Below are positions 1 to 8,788 of a stretch of 64,000 nt of DNA, one piece after another. The stretch is from Pelomonas asaccharophilus_A (GTDB lineage Bacteria > Pseudomonadota > Gammaproteobacteria > Burkholderiales > Burkholderiaceae_C). Both the position numbers and the translations under genes were made by a program. The stretch spans positions 1 to 64,000 of the forward strand of contig NZ_JAVDXV010000011.1 of NCBI RefSeq assembly GCF_031458115.1, in the 5' to 3' direction. The notes beneath the pieces are model-generated. The model ran no database searches. It was not told the origin of the DNA and was given only the letters and a program-made list of their open reading frames with translations. Within the stretch, counting starts at the first letter, position 1, and every line of letters begins with the position of its first letter.

Positions 1-162
1 CCTGCGGCCGCCCCCCCCCCCGCCCCGCCCCCCCCTCACCACCCCCCCCGCCGCGCGCGGGCCCCCGGCCCCACCCCCCCCCCCCCCCCCCGCGGGGGGG
101 GGGGGGGGGGGCCCCCCCCCCCCCCCCCCCCGCCGCCCCCCCCCCCCCCCCCCCCCCCCCCC
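1..162. repeat. G/C homopolymer low-complexity tract, probable sequencing or contig-end artefact
   Basis: The first 162 bases are almost only runs of C and G, including an abrupt C-run to G-run to C-run switch near 90-120. Normal sequence resumes near 163. No coding pattern is credible; a frame that reads poly-glycine here is an artefact of the homopolymer. Runs like this at a contig end are typical of polymerase or base-calling artefacts rather than chromosomal DNA. Any promoter or upstream gene of the transporter locus is therefore not visible. Confidence 0.85.
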
Positions 163-196
163 ACCACACTCGCCAAGCACCAGAAGTAGCGAGCCC

Positions 197-1171
197 ATGA
201 AACTCGACCCCAAACCACTCGCACTGCTCGCAGCCCTAGCACTGCTCGCCCTGCCCCTCACCGGCAGCGCATCCACCTGGCTGAACCTGACCCTCGCAGG
301 CGTCGCCATGGGCCTCATCATCTTCGTCATCGCCTCCGGCCTGACGCTGGTGTTCGGCCTGATGGACGTCCTCAACTTCGGCCACGGCGTGTTCATCGCC
401 TTGGGTGCGTTCATGGCGACCACCGTGCTCGCTGCGCTGGCGCCCTGGGCAGCCGCACCCGACGTCCTCGCCAACCTCGCCGCACTGGCGCTGGCCTGCC
501 TCGCCGGCATGGCCATCGCTGCCGCTGTCGGCGTGGTGTTCGAACGCGTGCTGGTGCGGCCCGTCTACGGCCAGCACCTGAAGCAGATCCTGATCACGAT
601 GGGCGGCATGATCATCGGCGAGGAGCTGATCAAGGCCAGCTGGGGCGCGCAGCTGATCCCGCTGCCCATGCCCGAGACGCTGCGCGGCATCTTCCTGTTC
701 GGCGACGTCGCCGTCGAGAAGTTCCGGCTGCTGTCCATGGCCATAGGCATCGTCGTGCTCGTCGCGCTGCTGCTGGTGCTGAACAAGACCAAGATCGGCC
801 TGCTGATCCGCGCCGGCGTGCAGGACCGCGAGATGGTGGAGTCGCTGGGCTACCGGATCAAACGCCTGTTCGTCGGCGTGTTCGTCGCCGGCTCCGCGCT
901 GGCGGGCCTGGGTGGCGTCATGTGGGCGCTGGTGCAGCAGGGCGTGGAGCCGCAGATCGGCGCCAAGGTCAACCTGCTGCTGTTCATCGTCATCATCATC
1001 GGTGGCCTGGGCTCCACGCTGGGCTGCCTGGTGGGCGCACTGCTGGTCGGCCTGGTGGCCAACTACGTCGGCTTCCTGGCGCCGAAGGCGGCGCTGTTCT
1101 CCAACATCGGGCTGATGGTCGCCATCCTGCTATGGCGCCCGCAAGGCCTGTATCCGGTGGGAGCCAAGTGA
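197..1171 (+). CDS. livH: Branched-chain amino-acid type ABC transporter permease, LivH family (first copy)
   Basis: The 324-residue polytopic inner-membrane protein is one half of the transmembrane channel of a Liv-type (HAAT) importer. It has an N-terminal hydrophobic segment, about eight further membrane stretches, and the family signature GLTLVFGLMDVLNFGHG near residues 48-64. The C-terminal half has the GGLGSTLGCLVGALLVG motif typical of these permeases. Length fits the family (about 290-330). The stop codon shares a base with the start of the LivM gene (TGATG), so the two are probably translationally coupled. The locus has a second LivH further on at 5958. Substrate cannot be read from the sequence. 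Confidence 0.93.
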   Translation: MKLDPKPLALLAALALLALPLTGSASTWLNLTLAGVAMGLIIFVIASGLTLVFGLMDVLNFGHGVFIALGAFMATTVLAALAPWAAAPDVLANLAALALACLAGMAIAAAVGVVFERVLVRPVYGQHLKQILITMGGMIIGEELIKASWGAQLIPLPMPETLRGIFLFGDVAVEKFRLLSMAIGIVVLVALLLVLNKTKIGLLIRAGVQDREMVESLGYRIKRLFVGVFVAGSALAGLGGVMWALVQQGVEPQIGAKVNLLLFIVIIIGGLGSTLGCLVGALLVGLVANYVGFLAPKAALFSNIGLMVAILLWRPQGLYPVGAK

Positions 1172-2253
1172 TGCGCGCACTGCTCTCGCATGATCTGCCA
1201 CGCAGCCGCATCCTGGCCGCGCTGCTGCTCGCCTGCTTCGTCGGCCTGCTCGGCGCGCCGTTCATCTTCCCCGGCACGCAGGCGCTGAACGTCGCGGCCA
1301 AGGTGCTGGTGTTCATCCTGCTCGTCGCCAGCTACGACCTGCTGCTGGGCTACACCGGCATCGTCAGCTTCGCGCACACGATGTTCGTCGGCATCGGCGC
1401 CTACGGCATCGCGATCGCGTCGACGCGGCTGGGGCCGGACTGGGGCTCGCTGGCCATCGGCTTCGCCGCCGCGCTCGCGCTTTCCGCCGTGCTGGCGCTG
1501 GCCATGGGCCTGGCCAGCCTGCGCGTGAAGGCCATCTTCTTCGCGATGATCACGCTGGCCGTGGCCTCGGCGTTCATGACGCTGTGCTCGCAGCTGAGCG
1601 ACTTCACCGGCGGTGAGGACGGGCTGAACTTCCAGCTGCCTGAAGCGCTGCGCCCATCCACCGAGTTCATGGACGAGCCGCTGCTCGGCGTCATGCTGGA
1701 TGGCCGGCTGCTGACCTACTACCTGCTGTTCGCCGCCGTGACGGCGCTGATCCTGCTGCTGCTGCGCGTCGTCAACTCGCCGTTCGGCCGCGTGCTGCAG
1801 GCCATCCGCGAGAACGAGTTCCGCGCCGAGGTCATCGGCTATCGCCCGGTGGTCTATCGCACCGGCGCCAACGTCATCGCGGCGCTCGTGGCCTGCTGCG
1901 GCGGCGCGCTGCTGGCTCTCTGGCTGCGCTACACCGGCCCCGAGACGGCCATGAGCATGGAGATCATGCTGGACCTGCTGCTCATCGTCGTCATCGGCGG
2001 CATGGGGTCCATCTACGGCGCCGTCATCGGCAGCGTGCTGTTCATCGTCGCGCAGAACTACCTGCAGGCGCTGCTGAAGGGCGCGGGGGCGCTGGTGGAA
2101 GGCGTGCCGGTGCTGTCCACGCTGGTGTCGCCCGACCGCTGGCTGCTGTGGCTGGGGCTGCTGTTCGTGCTGGCCGTCTACCACTTCCCCGGCGGCATCG
2201 TCGGGCGGTTGCGGCTGGCGGCGTGGACTCGTGGGAGGAAGAGCAAGCCATGA
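1171..2253 (+). CDS. livM: Branched-chain amino-acid type ABC transporter permease, LivM family (first copy)
   Basis: The 360-residue membrane permease pairs with the preceding LivH to form the translocation pore. It shows the LivM pattern: LLGYTGIVSFAHTMFVGIGA near the N-terminus, then FTGGEDGLN, SPFGRVLQAIRENEFRAE (the cytoplasmic loop that contacts the ATPases) and VIGGMGSIYGAVIGS. The ATG at 1171 overlaps the upstream stop; a longer reading into the livH frame is not needed. Its stop overlaps the next ATG (ATGA at 2250), so livH, livM and the hydrolase read as one translationally coupled unit. Confidence 0.93.
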   Translation: MRALLSHDLPRSRILAALLLACFVGLLGAPFIFPGTQALNVAAKVLVFILLVASYDLLLGYTGIVSFAHTMFVGIGAYGIAIASTRLGPDWGSLAIGFAAALALSAVLALAMGLASLRVKAIFFAMITLAVASAFMTLCSQLSDFTGGEDGLNFQLPEALRPSTEFMDEPLLGVMLDGRLLTYYLLFAAVTALILLLLRVVNSPFGRVLQAIRENEFRAEVIGYRPVVYRTGANVIAALVACCGGALLALWLRYTGPETAMSMEIMLDLLLIVVIGGMGSIYGAVIGSVLFIVAQNYLQALLKGAGALVEGVPVLSTLVSPDRWLLWLGLLFVLAVYHFPGGIVGRLRLAAWTRGRKSKP

Positions 2254-3092
2254 AGTCGCGCTACGTCAGCTGCGGGGGTCGCGAGATCCACATCACCGAA
2301 TGGGGCGATGCCAGCGCGCCCACCGTCATTGCCTGGCATGGGCTGGCGCGTAGCGGCCGCGACTTCGACGACTTCGCGCAGGCCTTGAGCGCGCGCTGGC
2401 ATGTCGTCTGCCCCGACACGCCGGGCCGTGGCCTGTCGCAGTGGGCGGCAGACCCGGCGCGCGAGTACTGCCTGGACGTCTATGTGGAGCAGGCGGAGGC
2501 CTTGCTGGACCAGCTGGGCCTGCAGAAGGTGCACTGGGTGGGCACGTCCATGGGCGGCGCCATCGGCACGCTGGCCGCGGCCACGCGGCTGCGCGGGCGC
2601 ATCCGTCGCCTGGTGCTGAACGACAACGGCCCCGAGCTGGCCGCACCGGCGCTGGAGCGCATCAAGACCTACGCCGGCCAGCCGCCCAGCTTCGCGACGG
2701 TGAGCGAGCTGGAGCGCTACTTCCGCGAGATCTATGCGAGCTTCGGTCACCTGAGTGACACGCAATGGCGCGCGCTCACCGAACACTCGCTGCGCCGCCT
2801 GCCCGATGGCCGCGTGACGACGCACTACGACCCCGCGCTGGTGGCGCAGTTCCAGCACCACCCGGACGACTATTCGCTGTGGTCTGCATGGGACCAGCTG
2901 GACCTGCCCGTGCTGTGCCTGCGCGGCGAGCAATCGACGCTGCTGACGGCAGAGACCGCGCAGGCGATGCGCGAGCGTGGGCCGCGCGCGGCGGTGGCCG
3001 TCATCCCCGACTGCGGCCATGCACCAGCGCTGAACACGCCCGAGCAGATCGGCCTCATCGAGCGCTTCCTCGCCGCGGGCGAAACCCCATGA
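2250..3092 (+). CDS. Alpha/beta-fold hydrolase inside the transporter operon
   Basis: The 280-residue cytoplasmic alpha/beta hydrolase has an oxyanion region near WHGLARSG (residues 29-36), nucleophile elbow GTSMGG with Ser100, and His257 in DCGHAP. The usual acidic position after strand 6 reads LRGEQST, so Glu227 may serve as the acid. The ATG overlaps the LivM stop; there is a GGAGGAAGAG ribosome-binding stretch upstream. Sitting between the permease pair and the ATPase genes, it may open an ester, lactone or amide in the imported compound. That role is inferred from position only; the family is too broad to name a substrate. Confidence 0.85.
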   Translation: MKSRYVSCGGREIHITEWGDASAPTVIAWHGLARSGRDFDDFAQALSARWHVVCPDTPGRGLSQWAADPAREYCLDVYVEQAEALLDQLGLQKVHWVGTSMGGAIGTLAAATRLRGRIRRLVLNDNGPELAAPALERIKTYAGQPPSFATVSELERYFREIYASFGHLSDTQWRALTEHSLRRLPDGRVTTHYDPALVAQFQHHPDDYSLWSAWDQLDLPVLCLRGEQSTLLTAETAQAMRERGPRAAVAVIPDCGHAPALNTPEQIGLIERFLAAGETP

Positions 3093-3154
3093 AACCACGT
3101 AAGCCAGTGTGCAGGCTCGCAGCCTAGAGTCGCGCATCTCACCGACGAGACGCC

Positions 3155-3925
3155 ATGAGCGAATTCATCCTCGAGACACAAGACCTGACCAAGGAGTTCA
3201 AGGGCTTCACCGCCGTGGACTCCGTCAATCTGCGGGTGCAGCGCGGCCACATCCACGCGCTGCTGGGTCCCAACGGCGCGGGCAAGACGACCTGCTTCAA
3301 CCTGCTGACCAAGTTCCTGACGCCCACGCGCGGGCGCATCGTGTTCGCGGGCCACGACATCACCGGCGAGACCTCGGCGCAGATCGCGCGCCGCGGCGTC
3401 ATCCGCTCGTTCCAGATCTCGGCCGTGTTCCCGCACCTGACGGTGCTGGAGAACGTGCGCATCGGCCTGCAGCGCTTCACCGGCACCAGCTTCCATTTCT
3501 GGAAGGGGCTGACCGGGCTGAAGACGCTGGACGCCAAGGTGCTGGCGCTGCTGGAGCTGGTGGACCTGCGCGACATGGCCCATTTGAAGGCCGCCGACCT
3601 TCCCTACGGCCGCAAGCGGGCTTTGGAGATCGCCACGACGATGGCCATGGAGCCGCAGCTGATGCTGCTGGACGAACCCACGCAGGGCATGGGGCACGAG
3701 GATGTGGACCGCGTGACGGCGCTGATCAAGCGCGTGGCCGAAGGGCGCACGGTGCTGATGGTGGAGCACAACATGAAGGTGGTGGCCAGCATTGCTGACC
3801 GCATCACGGTGTTGGCTCGCGGCGCTGTGCTGGCAGAGGGGGACTACGCGACGGTGTCCAAGCATCCGGCGGTGTTGGAGGCCTACATGGGCACCGAGGC
3901 GACTGAGTTGGCGGGGGCGCACTGA
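3155..3925 (+). CDS. livG: ABC transporter ATP-binding protein, LivG family
   Basis: The 256-residue ATPase energises the Liv-type importer. Visible motifs are Walker A GPNGAGKT (38-45), signature LPYGRKRALEI (150-160, with Arg-Lys-Arg where family members usually have GxQR), Walker B MLLDEP (171-176) and switch histidine in VEHNMK (His206). The LivG-specific long insert between Walker A and the signature is present. It lies 62 bp after the hydrolase with its own start, and 70 bp before LivF. It serves as partner of LivF, and possibly of both permease pairs, since only one ATPase pair is encoded here. Confidence 0.93.
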   Translation: MSEFILETQDLTKEFKGFTAVDSVNLRVQRGHIHALLGPNGAGKTTCFNLLTKFLTPTRGRIVFAGHDITGETSAQIARRGVIRSFQISAVFPHLTVLENVRIGLQRFTGTSFHFWKGLTGLKTLDAKVLALLELVDLRDMAHLKAADLPYGRKRALEIATTMAMEPQLMLLDEPTQGMGHEDVDRVTALIKRVAEGRTVLMVEHNMKVVASIADRITVLARGAVLAEGDYATVSKHPAVLEAYMGTEATELAGAH

Positions 3926-3995
3926 TGGCCGTTATGCATAAGCCGTCGGGCACGGCACTCGCCACCCACCTGAAGTACCGAGCGAGCTGAAAAAC

Positions 3996-4709
3996 ATGGC
4001 CACCCCAGCACTCGAAATCAGCAACCTCCACGCCTGGTACGGCGAAAGCCACATCCTGCATGGCATCAACCTGTCCGTGCAGCCAGGCCAGGTCGTCACG
4101 CTGTTGGGCCGCAACGGCGCCGGCCGCACCACCACACTCAGAGCCATCCTCGGCCTCACGGGTGCCAGAAAAGGCTCCATCAAGATCCACGGCGAGGAAG
4201 CCATCGACCTCGCGACGCACCGCATCGCCCAGCTGGGCATCGGCTACTGCCCCGAGGAACGCGGCATCTTCGCCAGCCTCACCGCCGAAGAGAACCTGCG
4301 CCTGCCCCCGCCGCTGAGAAGCAAGCGCGGCAAGGCGATGTCCGAAGCCGAGATCTACGCGATGTTCCCCAACCTCGCCGAGCGCCGCCACAGCCCCGGC
4401 ACCCGCCTGTCCGGCGGCGAGCAGCAGATGCTGGCCGTGGCGCGCATCCTGCGCACGGGCGCCGACATCCTGCTGCTGGACGAGATCTCCGAAGGCCTGG
4501 CGCCCGTCATCGTCCAGGCCCTGGCACGCATGATCCGCACGCTCAAGAGCCAGGGTTTCACCATCGTCATGGTGGAGCAGAACTTCCGCTTCGCCGCACC
4601 GCTGGCGGACCACTTCGTCGTCATCGAGCACGGCGAAGTCGTGCTGTCCTTCCCCGCAGCCGACCTGCCGGCCCACCAGGCCCGGATGGACGAGCTGCTC
4701 AGCGTTTGA
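3996..4709 (+). CDS. livF: ABC transporter ATP-binding protein, LivF family, with Arg in place of the Walker A Lys
   Basis: The 237-residue ATPase partners LivG. The signature LSGGEQQ (138-144), Walker B ILLLDE (158-163) followed by SEGLAP, and VEQN in place of a His switch are all standard for LivF. The Walker A loop reads GRNGAGRTT, so the invariant lysine is Arg44 (codon CGC at 4126-4128). Changing any Lys codon to CGC takes at least two base changes, so a simple read error is unlikely. Arg at this position may be a tolerated variant in some LivF lineages; otherwise it would weaken ATP hydrolysis at one of the two composite sites. Confidence 0.92.
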   Translation: MATPALEISNLHAWYGESHILHGINLSVQPGQVVTLLGRNGAGRTTTLRAILGLTGARKGSIKIHGEEAIDLATHRIAQLGIGYCPEERGIFASLTAEENLRLPPPLRSKRGKAMSEAEIYAMFPNLAERRHSPGTRLSGGEQQMLAVARILRTGADILLLDEISEGLAPVIVQALARMIRTLKSQGFTIVMVEQNFRFAAPLADHFVVIEHGEVVLSFPAADLPAHQARMDELLSV

Positions 4710-4734
4710 TCACAACCCCACCAGGAGACATGTC

Positions 4735-5940
4735 ATGAAGGTTCTGCGCACCGCTCTCGCCACCGCCTCGCTCGCCTGCTGCGCCGTCGGCGCACAAGCC
4801 CAGGTGTCGGGCGACGTCATCAAGATCGGCATCATCACGGACATGTCCGGCCTGTATGCCGACATCGACGGCCAGGGCGGCGTGGAGGCCATCAAGATGG
4901 CCATCGCCGACGCCAAGGGCATGGCCGCCGGCAAGAAGATCGAACTGCTGTTCGCCGACCACCAGAACAAGGCCGACGTGGCGTCCGCCAAGGCGCGCGA
5001 ATGGCTGGACACGCAAGGCCTGGACGTGCTGGTAGGTGGCACCAACTCCGGCGCCAACCTGGCCATGGCCAAGGTCGCGGCCGAGAAGAAGCGCGTCTTC
5101 ATCTCCATCGGCGCCGCGTCGGCCCGCCTGACGAATGAAGACTGCACGCCCTACACGGTGCACTACGCCTACGACACGGTCGCGCTGGCCAACGGCACCG
5201 GCAACGCAGTGGTCAAGAGCGGCGGCAAGAACTGGTACTTCCTGACCGCCGACTACGCCTTCGGCGCCAGCCTGCAGGCCGACACGACGGCCGTCGTGCA
5301 GAAGGCCGGCGGCAAGATCGTGGGCAGCGTGAAGCACCCGCTGTCGGCCAGCGACTTCTCATCCTTCCTGCTGCAGGCGCAGGGCTCGGGCGCGCAGATC
5401 CTGGGCCTGGCCAACGCCGGTGGCGACACCATCAACTCCATCAAGGCCGCCAACGAGTTCGGCGTCACCAAGACGATGAAGCTGGCAGGCCTGCTGATGT
5501 TCATCAACGACGTGCATTCGCTCGGCCTGAAGGCCACCGAGGGCATGTACCTGACCGACGGCTGGTACTGGAACCAGAGCGCCGAGTCGCGCGCCTGGAG
5601 CCGCCGCTTCTTCGAGAAGATGAAGCGCATGCCGTCCATGCTGCAGGCGGCCGACTACTCGGCCATCGCCCACTACCTGAAGGCCGTAGATGCGACCAAG
5701 ACCGACGACTCCGACAAGGTCATCGCGAAGATGAAGGCCACCAAGATCAACGACTTCTTCGCGAAAAACGGCGAGATCGGCGCCGACGGCCGCATGCGCT
5801 ACGACATGTACCTGATGCAGGTGAAGAAGCAGGCCGAGTCCAAGGAACCCTGGGACTACTACAACGTGGTGCAGACCATCCCGGCGAACGAGGCCTACAC
5901 CAAGCTCGCCGATTCCAAGTGCCCCTTGGTCAAGAAGTGA
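4735..5940 (+). CDS. Periplasmic substrate-binding protein of the Liv-type ABC transporter
   Basis: The 401-residue secreted protein has a Sec signal peptide (about residues 1-22, ending AQA) and the type I periplasmic binding fold. The opening KIGIITDMSGLYADIDGQGG is characteristic of HAAT-family receptors. An AGGAG ribosome-binding site lies just upstream of the ATG. It is the only binding protein in the locus, placed between the ATPases and the second permease pair. Several relatives with this opening bind aromatic acids rather than leucine or valine, so an aromatic or other organic acid substrate is possible; this is inference from family memory. Confidence 0.92.
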   Translation: MKVLRTALATASLACCAVGAQAQVSGDVIKIGIITDMSGLYADIDGQGGVEAIKMAIADAKGMAAGKKIELLFADHQNKADVASAKAREWLDTQGLDVLVGGTNSGANLAMAKVAAEKKRVFISIGAASARLTNEDCTPYTVHYAYDTVALANGTGNAVVKSGGKNWYFLTADYAFGASLQADTTAVVQKAGGKIVGSVKHPLSASDFSSFLLQAQGSGAQILGLANAGGDTINSIKAANEFGVTKTMKLAGLLMFINDVHSLGLKATEGMYLTDGWYWNQSAESRAWSRRFFEKMKRMPSMLQAADYSAIAHYLKAVDATKTDDSDKVIAKMKATKINDFFAKNGEIGADGRMRYDMYLMQVKKQAESKEPWDYYNVVQTIPANEAYTKLADSKCPLVKK

Positions 5941-5957
5941 TCTGAGGCCGGCCTGAC

Positions 5958-6845
5958 ATGACTGAGTTGTTCGGTATCCCGATGCCCGCCCTGCTGGGGC
6001 AGCTGCTGCTCGGCCTGGTGAACGGCTCGTTCTACGCGATGCTGTCGCTGGGCCTGGCGGTCATCTTCGGCATGCTCAACATCATCAACTTCGCCCACGG
6101 GGCGCTGTACATGATGGGCGCCTTCCTGGCGTGGATGGGCATGGACCTGCTGGGGCTGAACTACTGGGTCATGCTGGGCCTGGCGCCGCTGCTGGTGGGG
6201 CTCTTGGGCATCGTCATCGAGCGGACGATGCTTCAGTGGCTCTACAAGCTGGACCACCTCTACGGCCTGCTGCTGACCTTCGGCATCACGCTGGTCATCG
6301 AGGGCGTGTTCCGCAGCTTCTACGGCGTGTCGGGCCAGCCCTACTCGGTGCCCGACGCGCTGCAGGGCGCCACCAACCTGGGCTTCATGATCCTGCCCAA
6401 CTACCGGGGCTGGGTGGTGGTCGCGTCGCTGGTGGTGTGCTTCGCCGTGTGGGCGCTGATCGAGAAGACGTCGCTGGGCGCCACGCTGCGCGCCGGCACC
6501 GAGAACCCGCGGCTGGTGCAGGCCTTCGGCATCAACGTGCCGCGCATGGTGACGCTGACCTACGCGGGCGGCGTCGCGCTGGCGGCGTTCGCCGGCGTGC
6601 TGGCCGCGCCCATCCTGCAGGTGTCGGCGCTGATGGGGTCCAACCTCATCATCGTCGTGTTCGCCGTGGTGGTCATCGGCGGCATGGGGTCCATCCTCGG
6701 CTCCATCGTCACCGGGCTGGGCCTGGGCATCATCGAAGGGCTGACCAAGGTCTTTTATCCGGAGGCCTCGAACACCGTCGTGTTCGTCGTCATGGCCATC
6801 GTCTTGTTGGTACGGCCCGCGGGCTTGTTCGGAAAAGAGAAATGA
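5958..6845 (+). CDS. livH: Branched-chain amino-acid type ABC transporter permease, LivH family (second copy)
   Basis: The 295-residue LivH permease shows SLGLAVIFGMLNIINFAHGA near residues 31-50 and VVVIGGMGSILGSIVTG near the C-terminus. It starts 17 bp after the binding-protein gene and its stop overlaps the LivM start by four bases. It is only distantly similar to the LivH at 197, so this is not a recent tandem duplication. Together with the next gene it makes the second permease pair; the ATPases upstream are the likely energy source. Confidence 0.93.
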   Translation: MTELFGIPMPALLGQLLLGLVNGSFYAMLSLGLAVIFGMLNIINFAHGALYMMGAFLAWMGMDLLGLNYWVMLGLAPLLVGLLGIVIERTMLQWLYKLDHLYGLLLTFGITLVIEGVFRSFYGVSGQPYSVPDALQGATNLGFMILPNYRGWVVVASLVVCFAVWALIEKTSLGATLRAGTENPRLVQAFGINVPRMVTLTYAGGVALAAFAGVLAAPILQVSALMGSNLIIVVFAVVVIGGMGSILGSIVTGLGLGIIEGLTKVFYPEASNTVVFVVMAIVLLVRPAGLFGKEK

Positions 6846-7834
6846 ACAGCAAGCTCATCGGCTACGCCGCGCTCTTCGTCGGCATCGCGCTGCTGCCAGC
6901 GCTGGGGGCCTATCCCATCTTCGTCATGAAGGTGCTGTGCTACGCCCTCTTCGCCTGCGCCTTCAACCTGCTGGTGGGCTTCACCGGCCTGCTGTCCTTC
7001 GGTCACGCGGCCTTCCTGGGCACGGCAGGCTATGTGTGCGGCCATGCGCTGAAGGTCTGGGGCCTGCCCACGCCGGTGGGGCTCGTCGTCGGCTCGCTGG
7101 CTGCGGCGGGCGTAGGCCTGGTGTTCGGGATGCTGGCCATCCGTCGCTCGGGCATCTACTTCTCGATGATCACGCTGGCGCTGGCGCAGATGCTGTACTT
7201 CTTCTTCCTGCAGGCGCCGTTCACCGGCGGGGAAGACGGCCTGCAGAGCGTGCCGCGCGGCAGCTTCCTGGGGCTGGACCTCACCAACGACCTGACGCTG
7301 TTCTACGTCGTGCTGGGCATCTTCATCGCGGCCTTCTGGCTGATCTACCGCATCGTGCACTCGCCGTTCGGCCAGGTGCTCACCAGCATCCGCGAGAACG
7401 AGGCGCGCGCCACGTCGCTGGGTTACGACACGGCGCACTTCAAGCTGCTGGCCTTCGTGCTGTCGGCCGGCCTGGCCGGGCTGGCGGGCGCCACCAAGAC
7501 GCTGATGCTGGGCTTTGCGACGCTGACCGACGCGATCTGGACAACGTCGGGCCTGGTCATCCTGATGACGCTGGTGGGCGGCATGGGCACGCTGGTCGGC
7601 CCCATCGTCGGCGCGCTGGTCATCATTGCGCTGGAGAACAAGATCGGCGACCTCGGCAAGCTGCTGGCCGACACCACCGGCGTGGCCTGGTTCAACGGGC
7701 TGGGCGAGTCGGTCAGCCTGGTCACCGGGCTGATCTTCATCGTCTGCGTGCTGGCCTTCAGGCGCGGGCTGGTGGGCGAGGCGATGGCGCTGTGGGAGAA
7801 GCGTCGGAAGCCGCCGGCGACTTCTGCTTCCTGA
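6842..7834 (+). CDS. livM: Branched-chain amino-acid type ABC transporter permease, LivM family (second copy)
   Basis: The 330-residue LivM permease has LLVGFTGLLSFGHAAFLGTAGYV near the N-terminus, FTGGEDGLQ, the loop SPFGQVLTSIRENEARATSLG, and the C-terminal TLVGGMGTLVGPIVGA. The ATG at 6842 overlaps the LivH stop (ATGA). Its last 77 bases overlap the convergent exporter gene on the other strand. It closes the operon; no terminator is visible. Confidence 0.93.
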   Translation: MNSKLIGYAALFVGIALLPALGAYPIFVMKVLCYALFACAFNLLVGFTGLLSFGHAAFLGTAGYVCGHALKVWGLPTPVGLVVGSLAAAGVGLVFGMLAIRRSGIYFSMITLALAQMLYFFFLQAPFTGGEDGLQSVPRGSFLGLDLTNDLTLFYVVLGIFIAAFWLIYRIVHSPFGQVLTSIRENEARATSLGYDTAHFKLLAFVLSAGLAGLAGATKTLMLGFATLTDAIWTTSGLVILMTLVGGMGTLVGPIVGALVIIALENKIGDLGKLLADTTGVAWFNGLGESVSLVTGLIFIVCVLAFRRGLVGEAMALWEKRRKPPATSAS

Positions 7835-8687
7835 AGACCAACACGTTGCCGGCCATGACAAGCACCAAGCCGATCAAGGCCGGCGCCGTCCACACATAGC
7901 CCTCCACCCAGGCCGACACGTTCAGCGCGACGACCGGGAACAGTACCGTGCTGTAGGCGGCGCGCTCCGGGCCCAGCCGCCCCACCAGCGTCAGGTAGGC
8001 GGTGAAGCCGATGACCGAGCCCGGGATGGCCAGGTACAGCAGCGCGCCGACATAGCGCGTGCTCACGTCGAATGCCCACGGCACGCCAGCCGCCAGCGCA
8101 TAGCCCACCAGCAGCGACGTGCCCACGGCCATGCCCCAGGCGTTGGTCTGCACCGGCTTCAACCCCTGTCCCTGCAGCGCGGCCGACAGCAGGTTGCCGG
8201 TGGAGAAGCACAGCGTGCCTCCCAGCGCCCAGCCCAGGCCCACCAGCGTGCCCGTGCCGGCGTGCTGGGCGGTGATCTCGGGCCAGAACAGCAGCACCAG
8301 CCCCGTCAGCCCCAGCGCGCCACCCGCCAGCACCTGCGGCGCGATGGCTCGGCCGTGCACCAGCCTCGCCAGCAGCGCATTCCACAGCGCCGCGCTGGAG
8401 AACACAACGGCCACCAGCCCGCTGGCCAGCGTCTGGCTGGCGTTCAGGAAGCAGACGAAGTTCAGGCAGAACAGGCACAGGCCCTGGGCGAGCACCCAGG
8501 TGAGCGCTCGCCCACGTGGCAGCACCAGCTGCCGTCGCCAGGCCAGCCAGGCGAACAGCACCAGCGCCGCGAGGCCGAAGCGGTAGGCGATGGACAGCGA
8601 GATGGGCACCGGTCCCAGCTGCCATTTCAGGGCGATCCACGTGGTGCCCCAGATCAGCACCACCAGCACGTACAACAAGGCATTCAT
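7758..8687 (-). CDS. EamA/DMT-family transporter, probable metabolite exporter
   Basis: About 309 residues with roughly ten membrane segments in two five-helix repeats, as in RhaT/YdcZ/EamA exporters. The chosen start MNALLYVLVVLIWGTTWIAL gives the classic first helix with WG(S/T)xW; an upstream in-frame start would add 17 residues of poor quality. Its 3' end overlaps the convergent livM by 77 bp, so the hydrophilic tail (about 30 residues, rich in Ser, Pro and Ala) is read from DNA that also encodes LivM. It is divergent from an AraC-type regulator, with a 101 bp shared promoter region, which suggests regulation by that protein. Confidence 0.9.
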   Translation of the reverse strand: MNALLYVLVVLIWGTTWIALKWQLGPVPISLSIAYRFGLAALVLFAWLAWRRQLVLPRGRALTWVLAQGLCLFCLNFVCFLNASQTLASGLVAVVFSSAALWNALLARLVHGRAIAPQVLAGGALGLTGLVLLFWPEITAQHAGTGTLVGLGWALGGTLCFSTGNLLSAALQGQGLKPVQTNAWGMAVGTSLLVGYALAAGVPWAFDVSTRYVGALLYLAIPGSVIGFTAYLTLVGRLGPERAAYSTVLFPVVALNVSAWVEGYVWTAPALIGLVLVMAGNVLVFRKQKSPAASDASPTAPSPRPPARA

Positions 8688-8788
8688 GCCGCCAGCATCG
8701 CGAAACAGGCGATGCGGCGATTGCAGATTCCTGCGCATCGTCGGCCCGACGCCAGCACGGGAAACGTGCTCGGCCCTAGCATCGCCGC

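Noticed and set aside
36..242. Minus-strand frame encoding poly-glycine
   Set aside because: It reads through the G/C homopolymer artefact and over the livH start.
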